NCBI RefSeq assembly: GCF_000247695.1
Contig: NW_004624854.1
Coordinates: 5,843,234 to 5,907,233 of the forward strand
DNA length: 64,000 nucleotides
DNA from: Heterocephalus glaber
Lineage: Eukaryota; Chordata; Mammalia; Rodentia; Bathyergidae
Reading direction: 5' to 3'
The notes beneath the pieces are model-generated. The model was not told the origin of the DNA and did not search any database. It was given only the letters and a program-made list of their open reading frames with translations. This document shows, piece after piece, positions 24,396-36,884 of the stretch (positions are counted from its first letter, which is position 1; every line of letters begins with the position of its first letter). The translations under genes and the position numbers were made by a program.

Positions 24396-27027
24396 TGGAA
24401 CACAAAAGGAACTAGGGTAAATGGCACATGTTTACCTTTTGTTAATACCTTGTTAAAATATTATTTTTCTCAAAATAATATCCTAGAAAATTCTTACAGA
24501 AGCATAAAAATCATGTTCTCAATTTTTTCCCCAGAGTCTAGGGCAAACTAAAGTGATGTAGGAGCTCACCCTCTTTATTGCTAGAAGATGGAAGCTGTTG
24601 GCAAGGGGAGGAGCCTTTCAGAAAAAGTAAGGGTCTGGACCTTAATCAGGAAGCTGCTGCTTCAGCAGCTGTACCGTGTTTGGTCACGAGACAGGGGAAG
24701 ACAAGAAAAGACAGGTCTTTCTTGGCCCGAGTGGGAAGGACTGGTTAAGTAGGTTGCTTCCTGCTCCAACTGCCTTTACACATTTTTCACCTCCTCTGCA
24801 GGTTCCCACAGTCAAATTACCAATCCACAGAATCCCTAAAGTGAAAAATACTATGACAGCAATGTTTGGACTCTACTAACAACATTTTAACAATTGCACA
24901 GAGGGCCAAATTTGACCTTGACATTATAGGAAGCTTATCCCCAAAAGACTGAGTGAAAATGAAGAGATCATATAAATTTTTTAAAAAGAGGTGAAACTAT
25001 GGATGAAGAAGAGAAAATGTAAAAGCAAAATATTATTCTATTAGAGGCAGTAACTTACATATTTATCAGGCAGGGTCCAAATATTTACATTTTATAGTCT
25101 TAAAAATCTATTTCCCCCTTCTGTTACAAGGCATTCAAGAATGTTTATTTTCTTATTCTTCTCACATGTATTTTAAAAAATATTTAATGACTTTTTACTG
25201 TAAACATTCATCTATTGCCCTGATCTTTACATCTGTATTGTCCATATTTTTTTTTACCTACAGTGTGATGTTTCTTTAGATTTGTAATCCAAAATCTCCC
25301 AAATATAGACATCTTCCCAAATATAGACAATATTATATTCCCCAAAATGGAAAAGTTATAACAGAGTATTTCTAGTACCTCCCTTTTCCTCTGCTTCTAG
25401 CAATAGAAGACATAAGCAGAATTCTACTTACGGAAGTTAGAATTAAACAACAGAATTCTGCTTTTAATTGCCAACCTTCTTCTTTGATCAAAACTATTCC
25501 TTCAAAAAGGAGAAATTTTTCAGAGATCAGATGGACAATGATTTCTCAAAAGGCTACCCTCGGCTGTAAGGATTTTGGGAGAATAGGCACTTTTGAATAT
25601 TCCTTTTAGACATAAATCAATATATATTTCTGAAGGGTAAGTTAGAAAAGTGATTTAGATCTATAAAAATATATGTTTAAAATGTATTTGTATAAAATAT
25701 ATTTTTTCACAAAAATTTACTAGCAAAAATACAACTTGAAGCGTCATTATAACAAAAACTTGAAATAAATGTTCTACAACAGAACATTTATAAATGAAGT
25801 TGTCAAATATTAATATGACCTAATCCCATTATACAGTCATTAATAATGTATAAAAGTACTTAATGACTGGGGGAAAATATTTTAGTCAGTCAATTTTAGT
25901 TTATTTATTGAGTACATAAGCCAAAATGTTAATGGTAATTATTCCTGAATGAGGAATGAGGAATTAGTTTTATCTTTTATATATTTCATAAATTTTCAGT
26001 AATAAATATGCTTTTCTTTGTAATTATAATCTTTTTTAAATTATTAAAATTTAATTATTAAATCAATAATTTAATGCAATAGAACTATAATATTTTAGTT
26101 ATTAAATTATTTAATTATTAAAATCATTAAAATTATTTTAGAAACCCAGAATTTTAAGCATACTTAGTTTATGTGATCATAATTAGAATAATGACATTTC
26201 ATAGATGTCAACTAAGAGAGCCCAGCAATATTCTGGTGCAAAGTCTAGATCCAAAGTTTTATGTAATAATGCTGGAAATGGCAGCTCACGCTGTCACTGA
26301 GGGTGGCAATACCAAGCTGTCTCCAAGAGGAAGGCAGGCGCATATAAGAAGGAAAAAGGAAGAATGAGATTAGAGTTGCCCACCATATGCCTATTAAGAA
26401 TTACTCTGAGCTTAGGGTAATGAGGAATACCACAGACCTCAGGCCAAAGAACCAGAAAGTACTATTCACAGTAGAAGAAATTGCCTTTCTTTGGCTCCTG
26501 GCATAATGGAACCATTATCAACTTTTGCATAGTATTTGGAGTTTGAGGAGAGGCTCTGGGGCTGTCTGAACCCCTTAGAGTAGTCCTAAACTGAACCAAA
26601 GCTCTAAAAATCCTACGATTTAGGATTTAAGATGAAAGACTTTAGTTTTAAAACTTAGGAGTTCAATGGCTTTCTGGGAGTTATTATTAACTTTTCTGGA
26701 TGCTGAGCTTCCAGCTTTGTAAAGACAGCGATCCCTGTCTGTGGTATGTGTACAGTCACTGTATTTTGGGGGCAGAAACATACAGTCTTCAAATTAGAGC
26801 TGGCACTGCAACGCCAAACATGGTCTCAGATACATGAACTACTCTATTTCTGGCTTCATATACATAGCAAATTGACTGTGGGGAAGTAGATACAATTTAT
26901 GTAAGTATAGAATTATAGAATTCTCCGGGACAGTGTAGAATTCTCTGTTCCAAAGGAATTAAATACATCTTAGGGGATCAAAAAAAGGAACAAAGAAAAA
27001 GCCCTTCAGGGTAGGATTAAATTCCAC
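24396..27027. other. Intergenic AT-rich DNA, nothing recognised
   Basis: Very AT-rich, with a low-complexity stretch built of 'attaaaatt' and 'ttaattatta' units at about 26030-26145. No gene is seen. Confidence 0.4.
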
Positions 27028-27172
27028 TACCCACAATACTAGTGGTCAAACCCAGGGCCTTCATGCTGAGCTATATACCCAGCATTTTTTTTTTTTTGAG
27101 ACAGAAATTGTAAAGTTGTCCAGGCTCAGACTGGATCAAACTCATGATCCTCCTGCCTCAGCCTCCCAGAAA
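27028..27172 (-). mobile_element. B1-ID composite SINE, antisense
   Basis: On the - strand a B1 part (27172 down to about 27087, 'ctgaggcaggaggatcatg') is followed by an A-run linker and an ID-like part (about 27085 down to 27028). The order is the same as at 2281 and 32210. The B1 head is missing. Confidence 0.7.
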
Positions 27173-28409
27173 TTTTGTGTGTCTTAAAAAAATGTACACT
27201 CATATGTTTAAAGAAATTTGTTCATCACAGTTCTCAGAGGTGAAATTGCTATGCTAATGAAATAAGATAAATTCTCCTGAAATACCCCAGAGTACATGGA
27301 GGTTCGTTATCTCCAATGACAGGGTGAAGAAAATTAATAAATAAATAAAAGAATCAAACAACAACAACAACAAAACAATTGAAATGGGTTTTCCTGAGTA
27401 TCTCTGAGGCACAACAATTTGGACCAGAGTATGGACAGGGTCTATGTAGGTCTCAAATAAAATCAAAACAAAGAAAGGCCAGCTGTGATGAGTAAACAGT
27501 CAACTAACTACAATATACATAAAAGATGACCAGAGTTAGGTCCCAATGTGACTATAGTGCCCTCTGCTGGACCCTATCTTAGTTTCCAACTTCAGAATTT
27601 CCGCTTGTGTAAGGATAACTCAAATTTTCATAAAATAATTGAATTTGAAAATTGGGAGACGGCTTAGGGAATATTAAGTATTACATTATTATTTCATAAT
27701 TGACAAATAAGTCTTGCTTTAGGTCATACAGCTGGAATTACTAAAATATAGAGACATCTGCTCAATTCTTGGGCCTGTTGTTACACATGTAGAATTTTAT
27801 GTCACAACAAAAGTATCTGTAACCCACAAAATAAGAAGGGTGAGCAAAATCTCAGAAACTTAAAATGATTTTAAAACATCACTTGCCTTGATTAACAAGA
27901 ACATTCATTTGATCTAGTTAACTAGATCTTAATTTTGCTGGAAATTTTTCTCATTGATATTAACATGTCGCTTAAAATTATTTTTAGAATGTCAATTGTT
28001 CTGTCCTTTACTATGTTATCTATGTCCTCCATTTCTACCATTTTAATTTTTTGGAAATATTTCTTATGTTTCAGTATGCTTTTATGTCTTTTCTCTTTTT
28101 CACTTCTAAAACCTACTGGAATGTGCTAAGAAAAAGAACAAAAAAGAAGTAACACAAATGGTAATGGTTCCTATACTGGTGTGTTCTGGGGAGCCAGACT
28201 CTGATTCTTACCCTCGGCTCTGGGCTCAGACATCACCCATTCCTGAGTCCTCTTTGCTTCTTCATCTTCCTTCCACCAATCAACATTTCTCTTTCTCAAC
28301 CCCTAGTCAGAGTTCCCCAGGCATACCATGACCGTAGGCTGTATGCATTCATTCTCCCATTACTGCACTAAAAGGTAGACTCCCGCTCCCTGATTATATT
28401 CTTAGATAG
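27173..28409. other. Intergenic DNA, nothing recognised
   Basis: Contains short (AAAT)n and (AAC)n runs at about 27335-27375. The 64-70-codon frames here have no domain. Confidence 0.4.
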
Positions 28410-28515
28410 TTATGCAAGTTTGGTGAAGTCACTTACTCTTTCCACATTTCAGTTCTGTCATCTTTAAATTAAGTGTAATAATATCAGTTATCCTTAAAGT
28501 GTTTCAGTGAGGATC
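28410..28515 (+). mobile_element. MIR relic
   Basis: 'agtcacttactctttcc', 'atttcagttctgtcatc' and 'gtaataatatcagttatcc' follow the MIR core in sense order. Degraded. Confidence 0.5.
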
Positions 28516-28779
28516 TCTGAATTTTTTCCTCTCCAATCATTCAAGCGAGTAGTTAGGTTCTTTCCTTTTTCTTTCTTCTGCTCTTCTGAAATTTGAAGCT
28601 ATGGGGAAAATTTAAACTATTTGAGGTTTAAAAAATCTTATCTGTTATAGAAAAGATTATGCTAGGAGCCCTAGAAGGAAAGGAAAGGAGGGCTTTAAGA
28701 TGGAGAATGAGATAGAAGTTTGTCCCATTTTTATTAGAAAGGTTATAGAGGTTTATTGGTTCCATGACTAATGGAAATA

Positions 28780-30085
28780 CTACTGAGTCTACCATGAGGC
28801 TGTCCTGAAGAAGGTGACAAGGCCTGGAGTGAAGGGCTTCACGATGCTTGTATCAAAACTTCATTCTGTCTGGCACAGAAAAAAATCACAAGCAGAGATC
28901 TACACTGATTCATGGGCAAGTGGCTACTGGCCAAGGAGTCAAGAGTCTTGGAAAACAGTATTGGAAAACTGATTAAAGGAATGTCTGAAGAAGAGTTTTT
29001 GGATGGGCCTCTCAGGTGGGCCAAGTGAAGGTATTTGTGTTTCAAATGAATGTTACTAAAAGGCTTCCCCTGTGTTTTTTTTTTTAAAAGACTTTCAGTA
29101 ATCAAGCAAGCAAATGGCCAATGCTGTGGATGCCAGCTAGTTGCCTCCTTGCCACCCTGGTGCTTGTATGAACTCAGCGACCCTAGGAACAGAAGGCTGA
29201 TTTTCTGTGGGCTACAGACCATAGCTTCCCTTCACCAAGGCTGACCTGTGGTATCTTCACCAACATCAGAGATCGACGCCGAGCTCCTAGCATGGCACTG
29301 TTCCCAGCATCTGCCAGCCTCCTGATGGATGACACTGCATCTCTATTGCCAAGGAGGAAGAGATAACCTGGACATGGGTTTCCCTTCTTTACCTGAAATG
29401 TTTCTTCTAGTGCCACTCTCCATAAAGTTAGGGGTTGCCTGAATCACTGTCTTAGAACCTCATAAAACAGTGCTTCTGGGTAAGCAAATTAATTTATCAA
29501 TCAGAACTAAATAAATCACTTCATGCCTGTACAGAGATATAATGGTACATGGTGGAATGACTTATTGACACTATGTGTGCTATCACTTGCAGTGCTATGG
29601 ACCTCTTCCACAGTTAATGGCATATTCTCTGAGCCAGCAACTATATATACTGTTATTTCTTCCATAACTAGAATGCTTAGAAACAAGAACCAAAATGAAG
29701 TTGTGTTAGTGGCTCCTTCTTTACTATCCCTAGAATCCTACTTACAAACTTTTGTTTCTAGCCCCACAATGTTGTGTTTTTAGTTTCCAAAGGAAAAAAT
29801 ATTTCATCTAGCAAACACAAGAAGGAATTCCACTGAATGGAAGCTGAGGCTGCCACATCAGCCACTTTGGACTTTTTGTGCCACCGAACTAACAAGAAAA
29901 GAAAGGGATCACTTTATTGTCCAGGCAATTAATCCCGACGATAAACTGGGGAAAAGGCTGGTACTACAATAGGGTCAGGGGAAACTGTCTGTACGCCAAG
30001 GGATTCTATGCCTAGACAATTCTTAGTACTCTCCTATCTGTGGTAAAAGTTGTTAGGGTTTTAGAATAAGTCAAGGCAAATGAGA
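28780..30085 (+). mobile_element. Decayed ERVL pol segment (RNase H, integrase, dUTPase-like)
   Basis: Conceptual translation of the + strand, across many stops and frameshifts, gives a collinear series of endogenous-retrovirus pol signatures. An RNase H-like segment lies at about 28820-29080, the integrase zinc-binding and linker region at about 29090-29340, the integrase C-terminal region at about 29500-29780 and a dUTPase-like stretch at about 29830-30035. A dUTPase placed after integrase is the hallmark of the ERVL group. No frame remains intact, gag and env are absent and I see no paired LTRs, so it is a dead fragment. The 127-codon frame on the opposite strand (28839-29222) and the 86-codon frame at 29523-29783 are by-products of this relic. 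The family call is by eye and needs a profile search. Confidence 0.7.
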
Positions 30086-31804
30086 ACTGCTAAAAGTTAT
30101 TGTAATATACTTCAGGATGAAGGGTTAGATTACCTGATAAATGACAGATCCCCAAAGCGTTAGCTGATGGCAAAGAGAATATGGGAAGGGAAGTAGAAGA
30201 GAGAGTTGAAATACACAGTATGGTTTCATAAACTGTGCAGAAATTAAGACTGTAATCATCATGTATATTTTCCAAATTTTCTCATTTCCATTTCTTTCTT
30301 AAGGTCTTTCAGGTTTTGAACCTAATTATGGAAGGCCTGGGTCTGGAAGCGATGAGAAGTACTGGGTATTAACTTCGAGGAAATTCATTTTCCTTCTCCA
30401 AGTCAACTACTGCAGGTGAAATAATTACAAGTTATCAAGCAAAGAAAGACTGTGATGATCAGACAGAAGAAGAGAACTGCACCTACTAATAACCAAGCCT
30501 TAGCAGGATTTGGTAATTTAATTTATTTGGATTCATTAGAATCTACCCAAATATTTGCATTCTTGGGATCCCTTTCTCCTAATTAATGCCTAGAAAAGGC
30601 AGCACTGTAATGCAGAAAGCTGCAGAAACAAAGTTAGGTTTGTTTTATGGCAATCTCAGTCCCACTGGTATAAGAAAGATATCCTTTCAGGTACTCAAGG
30701 AAGCTTTCTGTTCTCTGACACTGTCCTGGGATAAGAATGTAAGCTTCTGTATTTGTCATTTCCTTTCTGTTAGTCTTCCAGTGTGATCAGAACCGCATCC
30801 AGAGTCTTCATATCATAATTGGCACCATAACACTTTACTGCAACAGCAACTTTTTCTCCTAAAGCTTTGTCATTAAAAGATATCTGATCATAGGCACCAA
30901 TAGGTGATGATTTAAGGAATGTTTTGTCACTGCATGGTACAACCTACCACTGTCCTGCTTTCCACTGACAGTGAGGTCATTACTGACTTCAAATCTATGT
31001 ATACATGTGAATATTCACGTGTGATGTGCTCAGATTATGTGGTAGACTGCGAGGAGAGAGGGGAACACAAATGAAGGAAAGAAATGGCCCCTGACTTCAA
31101 GTATGTTGTGATGTTAAACCAGTAGCTAAAATAGTTCTGCTCACCTTCAGAGAGTAAACAAGATTCTCTGAGCTGCCCGATTTCCTCATTGCCAGATATC
31201 AGAGGACATTGCATGTGTTAAACTGAGTTAAAGATGAGAGAAATTATTTCTTGCAATCCCAAGTATTTCTCATCATGCTATAAATGGTGGTTACACTTCC
31301 ACATTAGTTCCTCAAAGCCTATTTAATACAAATGACTGCTCAATCACACTGCTATTTGTGTACACAGTGAATTTCTGGCAAAATTACTTATGGGCTTTAA
31401 TTGAATAACTAGGAAACCTAACTCTCATCTAGATGTTTTATGATAAAATATATTTTAAGTCTAATGTAAAATATTTAAAATAACACTTTCTTTTCCCTGC
31501 ACCCAGACATACACGTCATGTTCTACCCTGGCATCTGTGGCTGAACGGAGATGCTGCTCTCTCAGTCACTCCCAATGTGCCATGTGATGGGGAGAAATCA
31601 CCCAGATGGGCACCTGGTGGCGTGGAGAACACCTGGCAGTGGGATTCTAGGAGAGTGTCAAAGCCCAGGCTCAAAGTTAACTTATCTCACTCTCAGGTCC
31701 CTTTCTCTATGTTCCTCAATACTTTCTAGGAAAATATCATCTTAAAATAGTCAACAAGAGTCATGGTAAATGAAGCAATACCTCCTATCCATTTTAATTT
31801 TTGA
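30086..31804. other. Intergenic DNA, nothing recognised
   Basis: No gene is seen. Part of the left half could be more of the ERVL insertion or its LTR, but I could not identify LTR ends. Confidence 0.35.
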
Positions 31805-31970
31805 AAGCAGTAGTCTGAAACCAGATAACACATTAATATCACCTGGAAGTTTCTAAAATCATCTAGAGTCTCCTTCAAAACAATTAAATTAGACTTTCTG
31901 TGGGCAGGGCTTTTTTTTTTTTAAGTTCCCCATTCTATTGTAATACACATGTTGAGAACCACTCATGTAG
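31805..31970 (+). mobile_element. MER5-like hAT transposon relic
   Basis: Left part 'aatatcacctggaagtttc', right part 'gttccccattctattg' and terminal 'ttgagaaccactcatg', with a T run in between. These match the ends of a MER5A-type non-autonomous hAT element. Confidence 0.6.
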
Positions 31971-32209
31971 TATAATATAAAAAAATAAGCTGCTGGTTAC
32001 ATGACTCTGAGCAAGGTATTTACCTGCTTTAAGAGAGGAGATTGTAAATGTTCTCATCCACAAAATATGTGAGGTAATACATATGTTAAATAGCCTGATG
32101 TGGCCATTTGATATATCCATGTATCAAAAACATATAACCATATATCAAAACACCATGTCGAACACCATAAAAATACAGTTCTTACTCATCAATTAAAAAA
32201 TAAATATAA

Positions 32210-32425
32210 GAGCCTAAGCGTAGCGGTGCATGCCCGTAATCCCAAAATTCTGGAATGCTGAGGTAGGAGGATCATGTGTTCAAGCCCAGCCTGGGTCACT
32301 AAGCAACTTAGTGAGATTCTGTCTCAAAATAAAAAATAAAAAGGGCTTGGGATGTAGCTCAGAGTGAAGGCTCTGAGTTCAATCCCCAATACAGCAAAAA
32401 TAAATTAATAAATAAGTAAATAAGT
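32210..32425 (+). mobile_element. B1-ID composite SINE
   Basis: B1 part 'gtagcggtgcatgcccg' to 'gagattctgtctc' (32210-32328), an AAAAAT-type linker, then an ID-like part ('gcttgggatgtagctcagag', 'gttcaatccccaatac') and an A-rich tail. Confidence 0.8.
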
Positions 32426-32534
32426 TCAAGATATGTATTACGGAAAATTCATGAGGATTAGAAAGAGTTATTTGAGCTTCTTTCAGTGTCTAGCATATGA
32501 TAAAGACATAATAAATGGTGGCATTAATAGCCGG

Positions 32535-32715
32535 AGACTGTTATAATGGAAGGAGTGTGTTTGGAATTGGATAGATCTTGTTTCAAATCCTAGTTCTACT
32601 ATTTTTAGCCTTCAGAAAATAAAAGTTCTGTACCTGATTTGCACAATTATTACAATAATTCCTCTATTAATGAACTGTTGTGAGAATTAAATAAAATAAT
32701 GTATGTAAAATAGCT
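32535..32715 (+). mobile_element. MIR relic
   Basis: 'tttcaaatcctagttctac' and 'gaactgttgtgagaattaa' with 'aataatgtatgtaaaatag' follow the sense MIR order, with a degraded middle. Confidence 0.5.
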
Positions 32716-33464
32716 GCTGTGTTTCTTCTATTGTTGTGACCCAGTTATGCTAGTGAAAATGCCACTGAAAACAATCACAGACTGTCCCTTATACTTACAG
32801 ATGTTCTGCTAGATGTAGAATATGTAGCTTCTGTATTTAGCACAACACATTCATCTACTGTTATAGGTTACATCCTGTTCTACACTATTCCCTTCTATGG
32901 CATAGATAATGCATCAGGATTTGGTGGCTGGGTATGATGAAGGGGCTCAGATAAGTGAGAGCAAAAAGAACACTGGGCCCAGGACATTGGGCCCTACATT
33001 GAAGATGAATGCAGGCATCATGGCCCTTCCACCCATGCTGTGTGGGAGAGTTGTTGCTTGGACATGACCTCAAATGCAGACCTCAGTGGCCCAGAACCCA
33101 GAGTGAGCCAGCTTGACTGTCCCCACTGCCTGCATGACCCTGGGTCTAGAACAGTCCCTACTTGCTTACATCTCCATACTGTCAAGGCTGCAGGAGTGGG
33201 GGTTTGCCATCAAGACGGAATGTGTCAGCAGAATTAAGAAACATCCCTGCTCCATTTTGACGACAAAATCTATAAATAGGAGATCTGCCCATGGCTCACA
33301 CCAGACCCTTGTATAATTATCTGTCTTCACAGGATGTGCCTGGCACACAGGGCCTATGAACCTGGAACGGTGCCTGACATACACGATGTAGTCAATACAT
33401 GTCCCTTGAATTGAACTGACTAGTCTCCTCTGCCCAGAACACTTGGCTGACTGGAGCTGGATGT

Positions 33465-33830
33465 GAACATTTATTGGGTCTTATCAAGTGCCTGGCCCAG
33501 TACTAGGTACTGTATATAGAGATGGCCTCATACACTTGGCAAACTCCTGTCCATCCTTCAAGACTTAGCTCAAATGTCATCTATTCTGTTAAACCTTCTT
33601 GACTCCCTCAGGCAGTGTCCTCTGTGCTTTTGCATTGACAGCTCTTTGCTCAACCTTCAGAAGAACACTTACCACTTTCTCCTTTAACATAGCTGTTTCC
33701 AAGTCATCTCCCCCACCAGAATGTGAGGTCAATGGGGGCATCACATCTTTTTTTTTTCTTTTGGTCAATGGTACTTAGCATGGAACCTGATGAAATTAAT
33801 TTTTAAAACACTCTTGTAATTTTGTTGATT
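33465..33830 (+). mobile_element. L2 LINE 3'-end relic
   Basis: Sense order of an L2 3' end: 'cttagctcaaatgtcatc', 'ctgttaaaccttcttgac', 'acacttaccactttc', 'cccccaccagaatgtgagg', 'tcaatgggggcatcacatc', 'gtacttagcatggaacctg'. The first 65 bases may be a separate MIR/L2-type scrap. Confidence 0.75.
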
Positions 33831-34255
33831 AAATAATGTCACATTAAATGCATTTATTCAAAGAACTACATCCTTCTAAAATCAGCTAACATTTTATATA
33901 ACTGAGAAAGATGGACATTTTTTGGATAACTGAGGAAGAATGAATTCTATATATCTGCACTTGTCAGCTGCACAAACCAACACCTCACAGGAAGTGCCTA
34001 ACAGGCACCCACCAGCAGCTACTTTGGAACCAAACTGGTGTTCTCAGGGTAGCTATTTTACCTGGTAACTGTTTGCTGGCAGGGCCAACAGGCTACAATA
34101 AGGAGAAGCATGAGAAGATTTGTACATAAACACATAACACAAATACACCCCAAGTATTATTGCCCACAATCTTAAATTCAAATACAGATGCTTCTTGCCT
34201 GACAATGAAGTTATGCTGTGTGATAAATTCATCATTCACTGAAAACATCACAAGT

Positions 34256-34365
34256 TAAAAATAAGAACCAAGATATTCATGCAATGGTACAAGATCCCAA
34301 TGATGTATGTAAATGTATTTTATACCTAAAATGTACCAATAAACTTAATGGGGGGGGGAAAAGAA
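34256..34365 (+). mobile_element. LINE-1 3' UTR fragment
   Basis: 'aaaataagaaccaagatat', 'acctaaaatgtaccaataaa' and then a G9 run with A-rich bases. This is the same 3' terminus seen at 21600-21670, severely 5'-truncated. Confidence 0.75.
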
Positions 34366-34549
34366 AACATCACAAGTCAAGAATGTATTTAATATATGTA
34401 ATCTAGTGAACATTTTAGCTTAGCAACACAATACACTATAAAGTGTCAGTGGTTTACCTTGTGACTGTGTAACTTGCAGCTGTGGCTTGTTGCTGCTGCT
34501 ACTGAAAAGCATTACAAGAGAATATCACACTGCATGTTGTTAGCCTGTG

Positions 34550-34790
34550 ATATAGTTTAGGTCTTAAATGGTCCCTAAAGGCTCTCTAGGAAACGAAAGA
34601 AAGAGCAAAACTGGGGTCTCACAGTCCGCTTTGAGAGCACATACCCATGACCTAAGAACATCCCACAGGGCCTGCCACCCAAAGGCCCACAACACCCCAG
34701 CAGTCAACACATGGACCTTGGGGGGCATTCCTCAGCTAAGAGATAGCACCCACCAAGAGGGCAAGAGGGGCTTTGCCTAGGCTTATCTAA
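34550..34790. mobile_element. Rearranged MaLR-like LTR fragments (tentative)
   Basis: A sense-looking LTR head ('tgatatagtttaggtctt') is followed at about 34650-34735 by a piece that reads like an antisense MaLR LTR ('ggcctgccacccaaagg', 'cttggggggcattcctc'). The two orientations suggest a rearranged copy. Weak. Confidence 0.3.
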
Positions 34791-34814
34791 CACTTATGTG
34801 AGAAACTGTATTTC

Positions 34815-34975
34815 ACTGATAATTTAATTTTGTTCTTACTTAGTTGTAAGTGATGTCGAACATCTTTTCATACGTTTATTGGAAATGTGTATTTCTTTTT
34901 GTCGTTTTCAATGGGTTGTTAATTTTCTCCTTATTTGTAATGGTTCTGGATTAAAGAAGAAAGTTCATCTTTTTT
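34815..34975 (-). mobile_element. Old L1/HAL1-type ORF2 scrap, antisense
   Basis: 'catcttttcatacgtttatt' and 'tcaatgggttgttaatttt' match the antisense of the ORF2 C-terminal region of old L1-type LINEs. Confidence 0.5.
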
Positions 34976-36084
34976 TCTTGTCCTAAGTGTTGTATTCCAC
35001 ATCACATCTGCTGTGTTATGTTTATATTTTACGGGACCTTATACTTCAGGCCACATTTGATTATCTCATACTATACTTGCCTTTCTCTCTAAACAATCAG
35101 AACACAGGATTTTTTTTAAAAGCTGATTTGAGAAATTGGACAGTATAGAATGACTGTAATTCCTAAGAGAAGGCAAACAAATGATGTGATACACAGAATT
35201 CTACAAGAGGTACATTCTGGGTTGGAGTGCAGAAAGGAGAACAACAAGCAGACTACAGTAATCTTGCTAAGTCAAGGAAACTGCGATTGAAACTGTGGGA
35301 AGGCTGATTTTTTTCCAGCTATATATATTTTTCCAAATTTGATGAAGATGTTGGATTTTCTGGCCACAGGCCAGAGAGGAGGGGCTATGCAAAGAAAGAC
35401 CCTAAAAGTCTGCATAGAAGTTCCCTTAAATCTGAAATAGGCTGTGAATGGATAGAGTGAGACTTCATGGACCAGGCAAAGAACTCCAGAAAAGCCATGT
35501 GTTAGGTAACTGGATTAAACTAGTGCTGAAGTAAAGGTAGTTGACCCACCCTAGTCAGCACTGAGAACATTAAGATAATCTACAAGTAAGTTAATTACTT
35601 GTATAACACAATTTCAGCACTACTTAAAAAGATAACAAAATTCCAATATTTTGCAACATATTTTCAATTGCCTTCATCCAATAAAAAATTTTAGAAATAT
35701 TATTGAGTAAGAAAATGTGATTCATAATCAAAGAAAAATAGTCAATAGAAATAGACAAGACACAGATGACAGAATTAGCAGACAAGGATTTTTAAACTGC
35801 CATTACAAATATGCTTAAGATTTAAAAGGAAAACATGAACAAAACAAGGAAACAAATGGCCACCATAAAAATAACCAAATAAATATTGATGGATGAAATA
35901 TACAATATGTGAAATGAATTCATTTGATGAAATTAATAGGCAATTAGACACTGCATTAAAAAAATCAGTTAACCCAAATAAATAGGAATGGACTCTATCA
36001 ATACTTAAACACAGAGGAAAAAAAGGATGAAAAATAATATGAACAGACTTTGTAACATTAAATTGTCAAATTAATATGTCCCAG

Positions 36085-36176
36085 GGGCTGGGGACTTAGC
36101 TCACTGGTTCTGCTGCCTGCCTTGCAAGCACAAGGTCCTGAGTTTGATCCCCGGTACCAGAAAAAAAAAAAAATTG
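36085..36176 (+). mobile_element. ID-like SINE (subfamily A) with TSD
   Basis: 'ggggctggggacttagctca', B box 'gtttgatcc', 'cggtaccag' plus a poly-A tail. An 8-bp duplication 'tgtcccag' flanks it (36077-36084 and 36177-36184). Confidence 0.9.
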
Positions 36177-36292
36177 TGTCCCAGAAAAGGATAGGAAAAG
36201 AAAATGTGTGAGTAAATAATGGCTATATTTTTTCCCAAATTTCATGAGATCTACAAATTCCCAGAAAGCTCAACAAATCCCAAGCAGTATTA

Positions 36293-36318
36293 ACACACAC
36301 ACACACACACACACACAC
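36293..36318 (+). repeat. (CA)n microsatellite
   Basis: About 26 bases of perfect CA repeat, then degenerate 'ccccacacc' units. Confidence 0.95.
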
Positions 36319-36884
36319 CCCACACCACACCATACCACGGTATATTGTAATAAAAGTACTGAGAATAATTGATAGACAATCTTAGAAGTAAGCATGGAAA
36401 AAGACACTGCATAGAGTGACAATGACAAAAAATTTTGATTTCCTGTTACAATAATGCAATCTGGAAGGTAGTGAAATAATCTCTTTAAAGTGCTTGAAGA
36501 AGAATACTGGTAATACAGAATTCTATATCCAGTGAAAATGTACCTCAAAAATAGACGTGAAATATCTTTTCAGATACACAATCATCCTACAGTGCTCGGG
36601 ATAGTGCCCCACAACAAAGAAGTATCCAGTACAAGATTTTAATAAACCTGAGGCTGGGAAATAGTATAAGAAAACCAAGGGCACTGAAAATTATGAATAT
36701 ATGCATAAATATATATGATTTTAAATAAAAATGTGTTTAATGTGCAAATATGAGCAATATTTAGGAATTCATAAAAGGGTTGTGTTGGTTAAGAGTTCTC
36801 TAAAGGAACAGAATCAATTGAAAAATATATAATTATGCTGGGGGATTTGAAGGTAAGCTTACAGGATCAGAATTTCAGACACTG

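Noticed and set aside
28839..29222. 127-codon open frame (-)
   Set aside because: It is antisense to the ERVL pol relic, has no domain of its own and is broken by the same repeat.
29523..29783. 86-codon open frame (+) as a host gene
   Set aside because: It matches the integrase C-terminal part of the ERVL relic in collinear order, so it is a transposon remnant.
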